From: Schlesneria paludicola DSM 18645
Lineage (GTDB): Bacteria; Planctomycetota; Planctomycetia; Planctomycetales; Planctomycetaceae
DNA length: 64,000 nt
Direction of reading: 5' to 3'
Assembly (NCBI RefSeq): GCF_000255655.1
Contig: NZ_JH636435.1
Coordinates: forward strand, 1,483,770 to 1,547,769
The notes beneath the pieces are model-generated. The model searched no databases, was not told where the DNA came from, and saw only the letters and a list, made by a program, of their open reading frames with translations. Positions 1-10,205 of the stretch are shown here, piece after piece. Made by a program: the position numbers and the translations under genes. How positions within the stretch are numbered: the first letter of the stretch is position 1; each line of letters opens with the position of its first letter.

Positions 1-381
1 TAAATACTAAAATTGCGATACCCGGGGAGCATTCAAGAGGTCAGTACGTCTGTATGCTACGTAAGCTCAGTGAGAATAGACGACATTAAGACACTTCAAC
101 AAAACCTTACTGCTCGTTTGATTCTCTTCCAACAGATCACAGCACGGACGAGTTGGAGAAATGCGGTATGAATATCGGATCTTTTCTCGTTACTTACTCG
201 CAACCTCCGCCATTGAAACAGCCCTTCAAAGCAGGCCCCAACGACGCAGCGGAATTCCCCCAGCACACTATCATGAGTCGAACTTCGCTTGGCGATGGGA
301 AAAACAAATGGGCCTGTCCCCTCTCTGGCCCGTCAACGGTGACCCCATCTCGGAGCAAGCCATCGCCCGAACCACTGATCC
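1..381. other. gene-free left edge
   Basis: I see no convincing gene here. Short open frames exist on the plus strand but have no recognisable protein signature and overlap each other. Around 296-341 there is a degraded half copy of the large GGGGACAGGCAC palindrome family (here as its reverse, GGCCTGTCCCCTCTC), lying just beyond the 3' end of the siroheme gene. Confidence 0.5.
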
Positions 382-1920
382 TTAGGAGTGAACCGCGGCA
401 ATCATCGCCGCGAACAGCCCGTTCCAGGTGTACTCTGTCGCTTCGACGGCGATCGGCAGGCCAACTTCCTTCGCAGCCGCGGTCGTCACCGGACTGATAC
501 TGACAAGTCTCGTCCGTGTTCCAATGTGATGGCGTGCCGCGTCCGTAACCAACCGGGCCAGATTCCGTGCGATCGAGGGACTAGACAGTGCAATCCAATC
601 GAGCTGCCCCGCTTCGAGCTCGTGTAAAGCTGCCGCGGGAAGTTCATGTACGTCACGGTTCTGATAGACAACCAGCTCTTCAACCCGAGCTCCAGCAGCC
701 ACGAGCGCCGTGGATAGAACGTCGCGCCCACGACTCGCCCGAGCCCACAGGACTCGCTTGCCCGCAACATGCGGACGCAAAACCTCGGCCAGCGCTTCCG
801 CCCGAAATTCGGGTGGAACGAGATCCGCCCGCAACGCAAATTTCTCAAGTGCCTGCGCCGTACCTGGACCAATCACAGCCAGCCGCGCGGCGGCCAGTGC
901 CCGAACATCGCGTCCCGTCTGCCATAACCGCCCCAACAATCCTTCGACACCATTGACGCTGGAAAACACGATCCAGTCGAACTCTCCTAATCGCGGCAGA
1001 ACCGCATCAACGTCCTGCCAATCGTCTGGCGGAGCAATTTCGATCGTCGGCAAAAAGACGGGCAATGCCCCTAATTCCACTGCACGCAATCCAATTTCGG
1101 TGGCTTGATCGGCAGGTCGCGCGATGCCGATCGACTGACCGAACAACGGCCGATCTTCAAACCAATGCGCCTGCTCGCGCACTCGGACGCACTCGCCAAT
1201 AATGACCAGCGACGGCGCGTGCAGGTCGGCGGCCTTCGCCAACCCCGCGATCTCGGCCAAGGTACCGGTCACGGTCCGCTGCCGCGGCTGTGTGGCGCGA
1301 CTGACAACACAGACGGGCGTACTGGTGGGCTTACCGGCATCAGCCAGCGACTGCACAATCGTCGGTAGCCGATGTAGCCCCATATAGAATACGAGCGTTC
1401 CCGGAAATGCGGCCAAAGCCCGATAATCAAGCGAACTCTGCTTCGTCGGATCTTCATGACCCGTGATAAACGCCACCGCGGACGCGTGATCGCGGTGCGT
1501 CAGCGAGATTCCGGTGTAAACGGCTGCAGCCGTTGCGGCAGTAATTCCAGGCACGACTTCAAAGGGAATTCCCGCCGCGGCGAGCGCCGCCGCCTCTTCC
1601 GAACCACGCCCGAAGATGAACGGATCACCACCCTTTAATCGTACCACCGTCTTACCCGACAACGCGGCCTCAACCAGCCGTTGATTGATCTCTTCCTGCT
1701 GGATGACTCGCCCCTGTGGCCCTTCGGCGCGACATGTTCGTTCCGCGCGTGCATGGGTATGACGCAGAAGCAACGGGTTGACCAGACCGTCATAGAGCAC
1801 GATATCGGCACGCGACAGGCATTCGGCACCGCGTAGCGTCAACAATCCTGGATCACCCGGCCCGGCTCCCACAAGATAAACAGTTCCAGGCATCGGCAAT
1901 TTTGGCGGAAGATCGGACAT
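382..1920 (-). CDS. cobA: Fused uroporphyrinogen-III C-methyltransferase / uroporphyrinogen-III synthase
   Basis: A 512-residue bifunctional enzyme of siroheme and cobalamin precursor synthesis. The N-terminal half (about residues 12-250) is a SAM-dependent uroporphyrinogen-III methyltransferase: it has the GAGPGDPGLLTL loop near residue 18, the LKGGDPFIFGRG motif near residue 95 and a VVPGITAA motif. The C-terminal half (about 265-510) resembles HemD, which closes linear hydroxymethylbilane to uroporphyrinogen III; it has FSSVNGVEGLL and ALSSPSIARNLARL stretches typical of that weakly conserved family. CobA-HemD fusions are known in several phyla, so the order of domains is expected. Start ATG at 1920. 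It is transcribed away from thrS, and no other heme gene is adjacent in the window. Confidence 0.93.
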   Translation of the reverse strand: MSDLPPKLPMPGTVYLVGAGPGDPGLLTLRGAECLSRADIVLYDGLVNPLLLRHTHARAERTCRAEGPQGRVIQQEEINQRLVEAALSGKTVVRLKGGDPFIFGRGSEEAAALAAAGIPFEVVPGITAATAAAVYTGISLTHRDHASAVAFITGHEDPTKQSSLDYRALAAFPGTLVFYMGLHRLPTIVQSLADAGKPTSTPVCVVSRATQPRQRTVTGTLAEIAGLAKAADLHAPSLVIIGECVRVREQAHWFEDRPLFGQSIGIARPADQATEIGLRAVELGALPVFLPTIEIAPPDDWQDVDAVLPRLGEFDWIVFSSVNGVEGLLGRLWQTGRDVRALAAARLAVIGPGTAQALEKFALRADLVPPEFRAEALAEVLRPHVAGKRVLWARASRGRDVLSTALVAAGARVEELVVYQNRDVHELPAAALHELEAGQLDWIALSSPSIARNLARLVTDAARHHIGTRTRLVSISPVTTAAAKEVGLPIAVEATEYTWNGLFAAMIAAVHS

Positions 1921-2284
1921 GAGTAATCATCATTCGCGGGCAACGCCCGCTTCTCTCAAGGGACCAGCGAACCCGGACCAGCATTCTCATGTCCAGCCTG
2001 AATCGCTCGCTGTAAAACAGTTCGTCTCATTGGGCGGAGGATGGCACACGTCGGCCAGACTCGCAAGTGGTCCTGATCTCAAGCCGACGAATCACGAGAG
2101 AAAGTGGGAACAGATGATGTCGAGAAGTGTTCGACGAAACCTGTTCCAACACAGCAACGAACGCAAACTGGTTGACGGAATAGAGTTCGATCTCTATAAC
2201 CGCCGGGCTCTGCCCTCGACATGCTGTCGAGCTGGTTTTTGATGGAAAGTTCGGTCCAATCCCTTTGTATAGGATTGCCCTGTC
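1921..2284. other. divergent intergenic region between cobA-hemD and thrS
   Basis: About 360 bases separating divergently transcribed genes, so it should hold both promoters. I see no coding signature. I looked for a T-box leader ahead of thrS and did not find a convincing conserved T-box core. A weak TAGGA ribosome-binding site lies about 11 bases before the thrS start. Confidence 0.4.
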
Positions 2285-4486
2285 ATGCTTCAGGTAAAAT
2301 TGCCCGATGGTTCCGTCGTGGAACATCCCGATCACGCAACGGCGTTCGACGTCGCCGCGAAGATCAGCCCTCGTCTTGCCTCAGCAGCCATCGGCGCGGT
2401 GGTCGCCGGCACCGTCACCGACGTGATGCGTCCGCTTGCCGAAGCAACGACCGAACGTCCGGTTCCGGTTCAACTGCTGACCGAGAAAGACGCGGCATCG
2501 CTGGCGATCCTGCGGCATTCCTGTGCGCACGTCATGGCGCGCGCCGTCATGCGTTTGTGGCCGGATGTCGAGCTGGCCTTTGGTCCCACAACCGGACAGG
2601 GCTTCTACTACGATATTTCCTGCTCGCATACGATCAGCGAAGACGATTTCCCGCGCATTGAAGCGGAAATGCAAAAGATCGTCGATCAGGGCGAACCGTT
2701 CGAGCGATTCATCTGCGACCGCGAGGAAGCATTGAAACTCGTCGACGGATTGTCACAGACGCTGAAAGTCGAACATATCAACACCGGTCTGGCGACCCAT
2801 CCCACCGTCAGCTTCTATCGACAGGGGGAATTCGTCGATCTTTGCCGCGGTCCACATATCCCCGATGCCAAACGTATCAAGGCGTTCAAACTGCTGTCCG
2901 TCGCAGGTGCGTACTGGAAGGGCGACGCCAGCGGCAAGCAACTCCAACGCCTGTATGGAACCGCCTGGTTTTCCACCAAGGACCTTGATGCGTATCTCGA
3001 TCAGGTCAACGAAGCCAAACGGCGCGACCATCGCGTGCTCGGAAAACAGTTGAATCTGTTCGCGATCAGCCAGGACGTGGGGCAGGGGCTCTGCCTGTGG
3101 CTTCCCAAGGGTGCAACTATCCGCGCCACGCTCGAAGACTTCATCAAGCGCGAACTGATTGCCCGCGGGTATCAACCCGTCTATTCGCCACACATTGGTC
3201 GCGTGGATCTGTACGAAACCAGCGGACATTTTCCCTACTACCGCGAATCCCAATTCGCACCGATCTTCGGCCACGACGCAGGAGCTCTCGTCGATTATTG
3301 GGTCCGTCGCCTGGACAGCCAGATCACGGATAACACTCCGTTCTCGGCGGACGACGAACGTAAGCTGGCTGATTCCGCCCGCCTGATGGGTGCCGATCTC
3401 TCGGGTTACCCCACTGGGTCAACACCGCAAGCGCGGAAAGACTACTTGCGCGTCTGGGAAAAACAGCAAGAGCGTTATCTCTTGAAGCCCATGAACTGCC
3501 CGCACCATGTTCAGATCTACAAGGCACAGCAGCGCAGTTACCGCGATCTGCCCGTTCGACTGGCAGAATTCGGCACTGTCTACCGGCACGAACAGTCGGG
3601 AGAACTGAACGGCATGCTGCGTGTCCGCGGGCTGACCCAGGACGACGCGCACCTGTTCGTCACACCCGAACAAGTTGTCGAAGAATTCAAGTCGACGCTC
3701 GAACTGGTGAAGTTCGTGCTGGCCAGCGTGGGACTGAACGACTACCGCGTGCAATTGTCCTGCCGCGATTCGAAAAACAAATCGAAGTACGTCGGCACGG
3801 ATGAAGGCTGGGAGAACGCTCAGAACGCACTGCGTCAGGTGCTGACCGAGCTGCAGATGCCATTCATCGAACGCGAAGGCGAGGCCGCGTTCTACGGCCC
3901 CAAAACGGACTTCATGGTTCGTGACTGCATCGGACGCGAGTGGCAACTGGGAACTGTTCAGCTCGACTTCAATCTGCCCGAGCGATTCCAATTGGAATAT
4001 GTCGGTGCCGATAACCAGACTCACCGTCCAGTAATGATCCATCGTGCGCCGTTCGGATCGATGGAACGGTTCACGGGAATGCTGATTGAGCATTTTGCCG
4101 GTGCGTTCCCGCTCTGGCTGGCTCCGGAACAGATCCGCGTGATGTCGATCAGCGACAAGTTCGAAGACTATGCTCGTACGGTCGAAAGCCGATTCCGTGC
4201 GGCCGGATTCCGCGTGACCAGTGACCTGCGCGGGGCCAAGATCAACGCCAAAGTCCGCGACGCTCAAGTTGAACTAATCCCCTACATGCTGATCGTCGGA
4301 GGCCGCGACGTCGAGAACGGCACCGTCTCGGTCCGAGACCGCATCGACGGGGACCTCGGCGCGATGCCCCTGGAAGCCGCCCTGGAAAAGCTCCAGCAGG
4401 AAGTCGCCGAACGCCGTATTCGCCAGGTCAGCGAAAAGAAGTTTCAGCAATTCGACGACGCAGGCGAAGCGGCAAACGAGTACTGA
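2285..4486 (+). CDS. thrS: Threonyl-tRNA synthetase with catalytic-domain insertion
   Basis: Class II aminoacyl-tRNA synthetase that charges tRNA-Thr in the cytoplasm. An N-terminal TGS domain (residues 1-60) is followed by the editing/SAD domain, the catalytic core and a C-terminal anticodon-binding domain (about 610-715). The zinc ligands are visible as the Cys of KPMNCPHH, the His of DDAHLF and the His of [13 protein letters not shown] (motif 3). Motif 2 is the [17 protein letters not shown] stretch. At 733 residues it is longer than E. coli ThrS (642). Most of the excess is a block at about residues 325-398, just before KPMNCPHH, rich in charged residues and absent from the E. coli protein as I recall it. 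The ATG start at 2285 fits the TGS domain beginning MLQVKLPDG. Confidence 0.96.
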   Translation: MLQVKLPDGSVVEHPDHATAFDVAAKISPRLASAAIGAVVAGTVTDVMRPLAEATTERPVPVQLLTEKDAASLAILRHSCAHVMARAVMRLWPDVELAFGPTTGQGFYYDISCSHTISEDDFPRIEAEMQKIVDQGEPFERFICDREEALKLVDGLSQTLKVEHINTGLATHPTVSFYRQGEFVDLCRGPHIPDAKRIKAFKLLSVAGAYWKGDASGKQLQRLYGTAWFSTKDLDAYLDQVNEAKRRDHRVLGKQLNLFAISQDVGQGLCLWLPKGATIRATLEDFIKRELIARGYQPVYSPHIGRVDLYETSGHFPYYRESQFAPIFGHDAGALVDYWVRRLDSQITDNTPFSADDERKLADSARLMGADLSGYPTGSTPQARKDYLRVWEKQQERYLLKPMNCPHHVQIYKAQQRSYRDLPVRLAEFGTVYRHEQSGELNGMLRVRGLTQDDAHLFVTPEQVVEEFKSTLELVKFVLASVGLNDYRVQLSCRDSKNKSKYVGTDEGWENAQNALRQVLTELQMPFIEREGEAAFYGPKTDFMVRDCIGREWQLGTVQLDFNLPERFQLEYVGADNQTHRPVMIHRAPFGSMERFTGMLIEHFAGAFPLWLAPEQIRVMSISDKFEDYARTVESRFRAAGFRVTSDLRGAKINAKVRDAQVELIPYMLIVGGRDVENGTVSVRDRIDGDLGAMPLEAALEKLQQEVAERRIRQVSEKKFQQFDDAGEAANEY

Positions 4487-4505
4487 TTGAATTCGTAGCC
4501 CCGAC

Positions 4506-4592
4506 AATGACCGCAACCCCATTGAACGAAAAGGGAAGGGAACTGGCTTGACCAGTTGTCCGCCCCTCTCTGTCCATGGGGTTGCGTTCATT
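4506..4592. terminator. long hairpin between convergent genes
   Basis: Arms at 4506-4522 and 4576-4592 (ATGACCGCAACCCCAT type) pair over 17 bp with one mismatch, and an inner hairpin AACTGG-CTTGA-CCAGTT sits at 4541-4557. It lies between the plus-strand thrS stop and the minus-strand small secreted protein, so a two-way terminator is the simplest reading. There is no long T tract. Confidence 0.6.
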
Positions 4593-4642
4593 TCGGCGCG
4601 GCGAGTCGCGCAGGCCGCACCGATCGCGATGTCGTTGTGCCG

Positions 4643-5041
4643 TCAGGCCTTTTCGCGCTGGGCGACCCAGTCGCGGCCTTGCCCCTTACCGTTCGCACGC
4701 TCACCTTCAAATTTCCCTTTGATCGAGTCACCCTCAAGTTTTCCCGAGAACTTCGTGACGACCTTCTGACCATTTCGTTCCCGCGTTACCGAAAAGGAAA
4801 TCTCGCCGTCTTTGTACGTTGCATTTTCGATGTCAATTTCTTTTCCCTCGGCACCGGGCACGGTTCCCGTCAGCTTGCCCCCGTCCAGTTTCAGCTTCAC
4901 TGACTGCTCACGTGTTTTGTTATTCTTGGGATTCGTGACGGACCACTTCCAAGTCCCCGTCGGGTCGGCATCCGCCGCAAACAAGGATCCCGTCATTCCA
5001 AACAAGACCAAGCTGAAAACTAAAAATTCACGTCGCTTCAT
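4643..5041 (-). CDS. Small secreted protein of unknown function
   Basis: A 132-residue protein beginning MKRREFLVFSLVLFGMTG, a clear signal peptide with probable cleavage after SLFAADA. The mature part is made of alternating short strands (TGTWKWSV, LKLDGGKLTGTV, KFSGKLEGDSIKGKFEG) and would fit a small beta-barrel or lipocalin-like fold. Planctomycetes commonly encode similar GTWKW/GKLTGT secreted proteins; I cannot name a function. I prefer the ATG at 5041 over the upstream one at 5086 because AAGGAAG sits 5 bases before it and the signal peptide starts directly there. Confidence 0.75.
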   Translation of the reverse strand: MKRREFLVFSLVLFGMTGSLFAADADPTGTWKWSVTNPKNNKTREQSVKLKLDGGKLTGTVPGAEGKEIDIENATYKDGEISFSVTRERNGQKVVTKFSGKLEGDSIKGKFEGERANGKGQGRDWVAQREKA

Positions 5042-6154
5042 GCCTGCTTCCTTCATGATCAAAAGAGACATACCGATTGCTGTCACTCAACGCTCAATGG
5101 TGACAAAGTTGGAAATCGAATAGTGAAATGCTTGAGCAATTCTTGTCGCCCCCGTTTCGATCAAAACAGGCACTTAACAAGTCGATTGTCCAGGCGATTG
5201 AAGCCAGGGACGTCGAAATTGGAGCCGTCACTTCAAAACTGCGAGGCGACTGTCGAACTCGCACTCTGATGGATCGAGAAGACTCGTAATCCCAGACGAG
5301 AACGAACCACGAAACAAATCGTGCGGTCTCTGCCGTGCGATGTGTGCCTCCGGGATGAACCGGTCAGCGTTTCGCCGCGACTCCATGAAATAGAAATGCT
5401 GAAAGAACATAACCATCACTCACGTAGTCGGCATTTAACATGATGAAGATTCAACATTCCGTCAACGTATTGGCTCGCAATTCAGATTCTTTTAACGTCA
5501 TGTGCCTGCTTCAAACATCACACATCAGCACACGTTTAAAGGCAGATTCTGCTTGAAATCAAAGGCATGGCCGACGATTTTAGCTCATCCACAATCGAAG
5601 CACTCGGGTTCGTCACATGAATAAACGATCAAATTTTGATGTGTGACACTTGACGTTTGGATACCGCTGGCAGACAATCAACATGCACCACAAAGGTGAT
5701 ATAAACGAGCATTCGCTCAACAAATTCCCAATCGCATCGCAATGCTGACTGGCGATAATCCAGAGGTGTTTGCAGGGACCTTGGAGGTCTCCGTGAATCG
5801 CTCATTCTTCTTGATCCGCGAACAGATCGCGAATCCCCTCCCTCGGCAGTGCCATCTTATCGAGTTGCCGCCCTCATGCTGTGCGGGCCCCGGCAAGTGT
5901 TGCTCAGGACCGCTTGATCCGCCTCCGAAGAAACGTCGCCGGCCTCAACGCGCTTGACGTCGGCCTTAGTCCATTCGAGCACGACCTGGCTCGGTTCTGA
6001 CCGTCGTCACCCATTTGATCCAAGATCAATCGAGTGCGATCGGCATCCGCAGCGCCACCTCGAATCAGCCATTCGCAATCATGCCTAGCGGCTCGAACGA
6101 TTCAGCCGCTGATCGATTTCCTGTTCGGATGAATTATCCCCAAAGGAGAAGTCC
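5042..6154. other. 1.1-kb stretch without a recognisable gene
   Basis: The first half is AT-rich and lacks long open frames. Around 5740-5990 the base composition resembles coding DNA but no frame gives a recognisable protein, so it may be a decayed gene. The last 40 bases carry the AAAGGAG ribosome-binding site of the DUF1559 gene. Promoters for the 6155 gene and the 5041 gene would lie here. Confidence 0.4.
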
Positions 6155-7246
6155 GTGAATTCTCAATCGTCTCGTGCTTACCGTTTTCGTCGTGGCTTTA
6201 CCTTGATTGAACTACTGGTCGTGATTGCGATCATTGCCGTTCTGATCGCCTTGCTGTTGCCCGCGGTGCAACAAGCACGCGAAGCCGCTCGTAGGACCCA
6301 ATGCAAGAACAATATGAAGCAATTGGGTCTGGCGCTTCACAACTATCTTGATGTTCACGGCACGTTTCCCATTCAGTACCGACTGAACAATCTGCCGGGT
6401 GTTCTGAATCAGGTGAGCTGGATTCACAACATCCTTCCGATGATTGATCAGGGAAACATCTACAACAGTTGGGATAGTAATTACACCTGGAACACCGGTG
6501 CGAATGGCGTTCAGGCCGATCCACGGATTGGGGCAGGTGGGGTCGCGGCCCCGGCGCAGGGAAGTAATGCATGGTTACTCGGGCGAGGGCTTCCCGCTTT
6601 GATCTGCCCCAGTGAGACATCTCCGGCAGTTGGCGGAGTCTCTCCAGGTTCACGCATCATCAACTTCAACGTTGCCGCCACGAATGACATGAAGATTGGG
6701 ATCACGAACTACCAGGGAGTTTTGGGTTCAAGCTGGGTCAGCGGAACGATCCAGGTCACGTCTGGTGTCTGGGGCACGAGCCGATTCTGCGGACCCTATG
6801 ACACACTTTCGGCAACCATTCAAGCCCAGTACCCCTTCCGTTGCCCGTCAGGATTCATGGGACGCGGAAATGACGGCCAGGGAATTCCAACGCGAATTCG
6901 CGACATCACCGATGGCGCTTCGAACTCTCTGATGCTGGGCGAGACTTCGTTCAATCAGAATGCCCTCTCGGCATGGTTCTGGTTCAACGGAGTTCTCGCC
7001 ACGACCGCATTCCAACTCAATCGCCCTGCGGAATGCGCTGCGGGCCTGGGACTGCCGCTTGCCCAAGGCTGGAATGCCTGTTGGTCCGACTGGCCAAACC
7101 AGCAGGGATTCAGCAGTCAGCATGTCGGTGGAGCGCATTTCTCGTTGTGCGATGGAAGTTCCCGCTTCATTTCGCAGAACATCGATTTGGGCCTGTATCG
7201 AAGCCTCGGAACGATCCAGGGAGGGGAAGTCATTGGTGAGTTCTGA
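6155..7246 (+). CDS. DUF1559 protein with prepilin-type N-terminus
   Basis: A 363-residue planctomycete signature protein. The N-terminus has the type IV prepilin/pseudopilin motif [19 protein letters not shown], with methylation and cleavage expected between G and F. An [21 protein letters not shown] helix then leads into the DUF1559 domain, which ends with the typical [18 protein letters not shown] motif near the C-terminus. These proteins are thought to be exported by type II secretion or type IV pilus machinery; their exact role is unknown. The start is GTG at 6155, supported by AAAGGAG 9 bases upstream. It is followed by a lipoprotein gene and two sulfatases, a layout frequent in Planctomycetota. 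Confidence 0.93.
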   Translation: MNSQSSRAYRFRRGFTLIELLVVIAIIAVLIALLLPAVQQAREAARRTQCKNNMKQLGLALHNYLDVHGTFPIQYRLNNLPGVLNQVSWIHNILPMIDQGNIYNSWDSNYTWNTGANGVQADPRIGAGGVAAPAQGSNAWLLGRGLPALICPSETSPAVGGVSPGSRIINFNVAATNDMKIGITNYQGVLGSSWVSGTIQVTSGVWGTSRFCGPYDTLSATIQAQYPFRCPSGFMGRGNDGQGIPTRIRDITDGASNSLMLGETSFNQNALSAWFWFNGVLATTAFQLNRPAECAAGLGLPLAQGWNACWSDWPNQQGFSSQHVGGAHFSLCDGSSRFISQNIDLGLYRSLGTIQGGEVIGEF

Positions 7247-7337
7247 TCAACAACCAGCCCCCGATCTCGAATCGAACAGATGCGACTTTGTGTCTGGTTC
7301 CGGGTTGCTTCAGGATCATTTATCGAGGCCTAAAACC

Positions 7338-7778
7338 GTGTTGCGAATCACACTCTTGCTGGTCGTTTCAGGAATCGTTTCCGCGGGATGCTCGTCGAAG
7401 AACGCACCAAAAATCGCCCCTGTGGATGGAGTCGTGATGTTCAAGGGCCAGCCTGTTCCGCATGCAAAGGTCCTCTTCCTTCCCCAGAAGGTTGCAAACG
7501 GACAGACTTGCATCGGACAGACGGACGCCGAGGGACGATTCTCCAAGATTGTGATGGCTAAGACGGGCGCGACAGGAGCGGTGCTCGGAACGTATTCCGT
7601 GAGTATTACGGAAGGATGGCCCCCGAATACGCCGATCCCCGTCGACGATCTGGGGCAAGAAAAGTCGCCTCCACGCGGCAAGTGGCCTCAAAAATATCGA
7701 GATTCAGCTAGTTCCTCACTTCAAGCCGAAGTCGTGGCCGGCAAAGCCAACCACTTCGAGTTTGATCTGACCAAATAG
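7338..7778 (+). CDS. Carboxypeptidase-regulatory-like lipoprotein
   Basis: A 146-residue predicted lipoprotein: hydrophobic LRITLLLVVSGIVSAGC then SSKNAPK, so lipidation at the Cys near residue 19 is likely. The mature part has VDGVVMFKGQPVPHAKVLFLP, GQTDAEGRFS and TYSVSITEG, the layout of the small beta-sandwich found in carboxypeptidase regulatory domains and common in planctomycete lipoproteins next to DUF1559 genes. No ATG suits the lipoprotein start. I chose the GTG at 7338 with GAGG 10 bases upstream. An earlier in-frame GTG at 7236 overlaps the preceding stop region and would bury the signal peptide. Probably co-transcribed with the DUF1559 gene. Confidence 0.8.
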   Translation: MLRITLLLVVSGIVSAGCSSKNAPKIAPVDGVVMFKGQPVPHAKVLFLPQKVANGQTCIGQTDAEGRFSKIVMAKTGATGAVLGTYSVSITEGWPPNTPIPVDDLGQEKSPPRGKWPQKYRDSASSSLQAEVVAGKANHFEFDLTK

Positions 7779-7951
7779 TCTGTACTCAAGACAACCACGC
7801 GCCATTCGTGCGAAGCGCCGCTGGTGACGCCTCGGGCCCGCATTGGCAGGTTGTCGACGTTGTCGCGCGCTGATGGCCGATGCTCGCGAATGCTTCCTGC
7901 TCAAGACGCGTGTCCCGAAAGTCGAATCGGATCGCCCAACAAACCAACTCC

Positions 7952-9769
7952 ATGCAACTGAGAAAACCTTTCCCCATGCGAAACATTCTTTGCATCGCGC
8001 TCAATCTGTTGTTGTGGTCCGCCGTACCTCTGGCCGCGGCAGATCATCCCAATGTGGTTCTTGTGATTACGGACGATCAGGGCTATGGCGACCTGAGCTG
8101 CCACGGTAATCCCATCCTGAAGACACCGAAGATTGACGCACTCTACCAGGACTCGGTACGTCTGGCAGATTATCACGTGGCCCCGACATGCTCGCCAACG
8201 CGCGGTGCACTGCTCACCGGCCATTGGACCAATCGGACAGGAGTTTGGCACACGATACTCGGACGATCCCTACTGAAAGAAAACCAAATCACGATGGGGC
8301 AGGTCTTCAAGGATGCGGGATACGCGACCGGAATGTTTGGAAAGTGGCATTTGGGCGACAACTATCCCTTCCGCCCGGAAGATCGGGGCTACACCGAAGT
8401 CCTGCGGCATGGCGGGGGCGGCGTCGGACAGATCTCGGATGTTTGGGACAACGCCTATTTTGGCGGATCGTACTTTCATAACTCGAAACTCAAACAAGTC
8501 GATGGGTTTTGTACCGACGTTTTCTTCGACGCAGCACGCCAGTTCATCAAGACACAAAAGACCGCGGGACGTCCATTCCTGGCATACATTTCCACGAACG
8601 CCCCGCATAGCCCCATGCACGCCCCACCGGAAAGCAGCGCCCCGTATCAGCAACTGCCGGTCGACTTGGCCAACTTCTTCGGGATGATTGGCAACATTGA
8701 TGACAATGTCGGTCGTCTTCGCGCATTTCTGATCGACGAAGGACTCGCCGACAACACCATCTTCATCTTCACGACGGACAATGGAACCGCGTTAGGTGAA
8801 ATTGTGCACAATGCAGGCATGCGTGGCAAAAAAGGCAGCGAATATGACGGTGGCCATCGCGTTCCGTTCTTCATTCATTGGCCAGCTGGTGGGTTGACCG
8901 GCGGGCGCGATGTCAAACCGATCACGGCCCATGTCGATATTCTGCCAACGCTGATTGATTTATGCCGAATTTCACCGACGGAATCCGTCCAATTCGATGG
9001 ACGCAGTTTAAAGCCACTGTTTTCAGGCCAAGCCAGTGATTGGCCCGACCGGATTCTGGTAACGGATTCGCAGCGCGTCAAAGATCCAATCAAGTGGAAG
9101 CAGACTGCCGTCATGACCAGCCGGTGGCGCCTGATCAATGGACAGGAACTCTACGACGTCTCCACCGATCCGAAACAACAGCAGAACATCGTCAGCCAGC
9201 ATCCTGAAGTCGTCGCGACACTCACGAAATTCTATGACGCCTGGTGGGCAGAACTCGAACCGTCATTCCACGAAGACGCCGCAATCTATCTGGGCCATCC
9301 CGCCGAAAATCCAACAAGCCTGACGTCACACGACTGGATCACAAGCGGCTCGACACCCTGGAATCAGAATGACGCGCGGCGGGCGCTTGCCGGCGCGGAA
9401 AACACCGGGTACTGGAATGTGAAAATCTTCGAAGATGGTGATTATGAGTTTCGGTTGCGACGATGGCCCGATCCCGTTGATGTGGCCCTGGATGCTCCAC
9501 TTCCGCCGGGTGCACCCGTCCCGGGAGGCACCGCTTTTCGAGTCACGCCGGGAAAGGCCGTCCCCATCGTCCATTCGACGATCGAAGTTGGAGGCCAACG
9601 CGCGGAAACAAAGGTCGATCCGGGAGCGAAAGATGTTATTTTCCGGCTTCCACTCAAAGCCGGTCTGACCCGTTTGTCGGCTCGATTTCAAACCGCAAAA
9701 GGCCAAGAAATCGGTGCCTATTATGCCTATGTTAAGAAAGTCTCATTGCCCGAAAAGACAACGCCGTGA
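7952..9769 (+). CDS. Secreted arylsulfatase (formylglycine-type)
   Basis: Alkaline-phosphatase-fold sulfatase of about 605 residues. A signal peptide (MRNILCIALNLLLWSAVPLAAA) is followed by the metal-binding start NVVLVITDDQGYGDL and the catalytic signature CSPTRGALLTG with Cys near residue 80. That Cys would need conversion to formylglycine by a sulfatase-modifying enzyme not seen in this window. FGKWHLGD, FTTDNGTALGE and a C-terminal beta-rich extension (about 470-600) follow. It would desulfate a sulfated polysaccharide or sulfate ester in the periplasm; the substrate is unknown. The start may be ATG 7952 or 7976; the longer reading upstream to 7880 is unlikely. Confidence 0.9.
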   Translation: MQLRKPFPMRNILCIALNLLLWSAVPLAAADHPNVVLVITDDQGYGDLSCHGNPILKTPKIDALYQDSVRLADYHVAPTCSPTRGALLTGHWTNRTGVWHTILGRSLLKENQITMGQVFKDAGYATGMFGKWHLGDNYPFRPEDRGYTEVLRHGGGGVGQISDVWDNAYFGGSYFHNSKLKQVDGFCTDVFFDAARQFIKTQKTAGRPFLAYISTNAPHSPMHAPPESSAPYQQLPVDLANFFGMIGNIDDNVGRLRAFLIDEGLADNTIFIFTTDNGTALGEIVHNAGMRGKKGSEYDGGHRVPFFIHWPAGGLTGGRDVKPITAHVDILPTLIDLCRISPTESVQFDGRSLKPLFSGQASDWPDRILVTDSQRVKDPIKWKQTAVMTSRWRLINGQELYDVSTDPKQQQNIVSQHPEVVATLTKFYDAWWAELEPSFHEDAAIYLGHPAENPTSLTSHDWITSGSTPWNQNDARRALAGAENTGYWNVKIFEDGDYEFRLRRWPDPVDVALDAPLPPGAPVPGGTAFRVTPGKAVPIVHSTIEVGGQRAETKVDPGAKDVIFRLPLKAGLTRLSARFQTAKGQEIGAYYAYVKKVSLPEKTTP

Positions 9770-10205
9770 GGGATTTTTTTGCTCATGAAATGTGATCCAA
9801 CCGTGGTATATCCTGCGGGCCAAAAGGCCCAGCCATTCCACCTGCCCAGCCCAAACGAGGCCGCAGGACTCCAACGGGCTGAGGCAAGCCCCCCGAACTT
9901 CCTTAAGGCCTCTAAGGCCGACCATGCACTTGCGCCGAATCCGCATCCCTTTCGAATGGCTGGCCATACAGGCCTTCGCGTCATTTCCGAGACCGAATCC
10001 CGGGCTGTCGGCTACCGATGGCAGCCTTTGACCCGGGCTGATGGAATGAACGCCCCTGCGGGACTCAAGAGAGCACCCCGCAAAAGCCTGTTTCTAAACG
10101 TTGAAAATCCTTCACGGCGTTGCCTGATAAAGAATGATGATCACGCGCACTCGACGTCGTTGCGAGGGACCTGCCGACATCAATGGACAAAGGATGCAAT
10201 GACGT
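9770..10205. other. intergenic region between the two sulfatases
   Basis: About 435 bases with no gene I can support. A T-rich run directly after the first sulfatase stop (GAGGGATTTTTTTGC) could help termination. AAAGGA lies about 12 bases before the second sulfatase start. Confidence 0.4.

Noticed and set aside
153-497. Plus-strand frames at the left edge
   Set aside because: They overlap each other and the end of the siroheme gene and have no protein-like pattern.
1921-2284. T-box riboswitch ahead of thrS
   Set aside because: No convincing T-box core or terminator-antiterminator pair was found, and T-boxes are mainly a feature of Gram-positive bacteria.
5742-5957. Possible small plus-strand gene
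   Set aside because: No start signal, signal peptide or recognisable domain, and the region may be decayed sequence.
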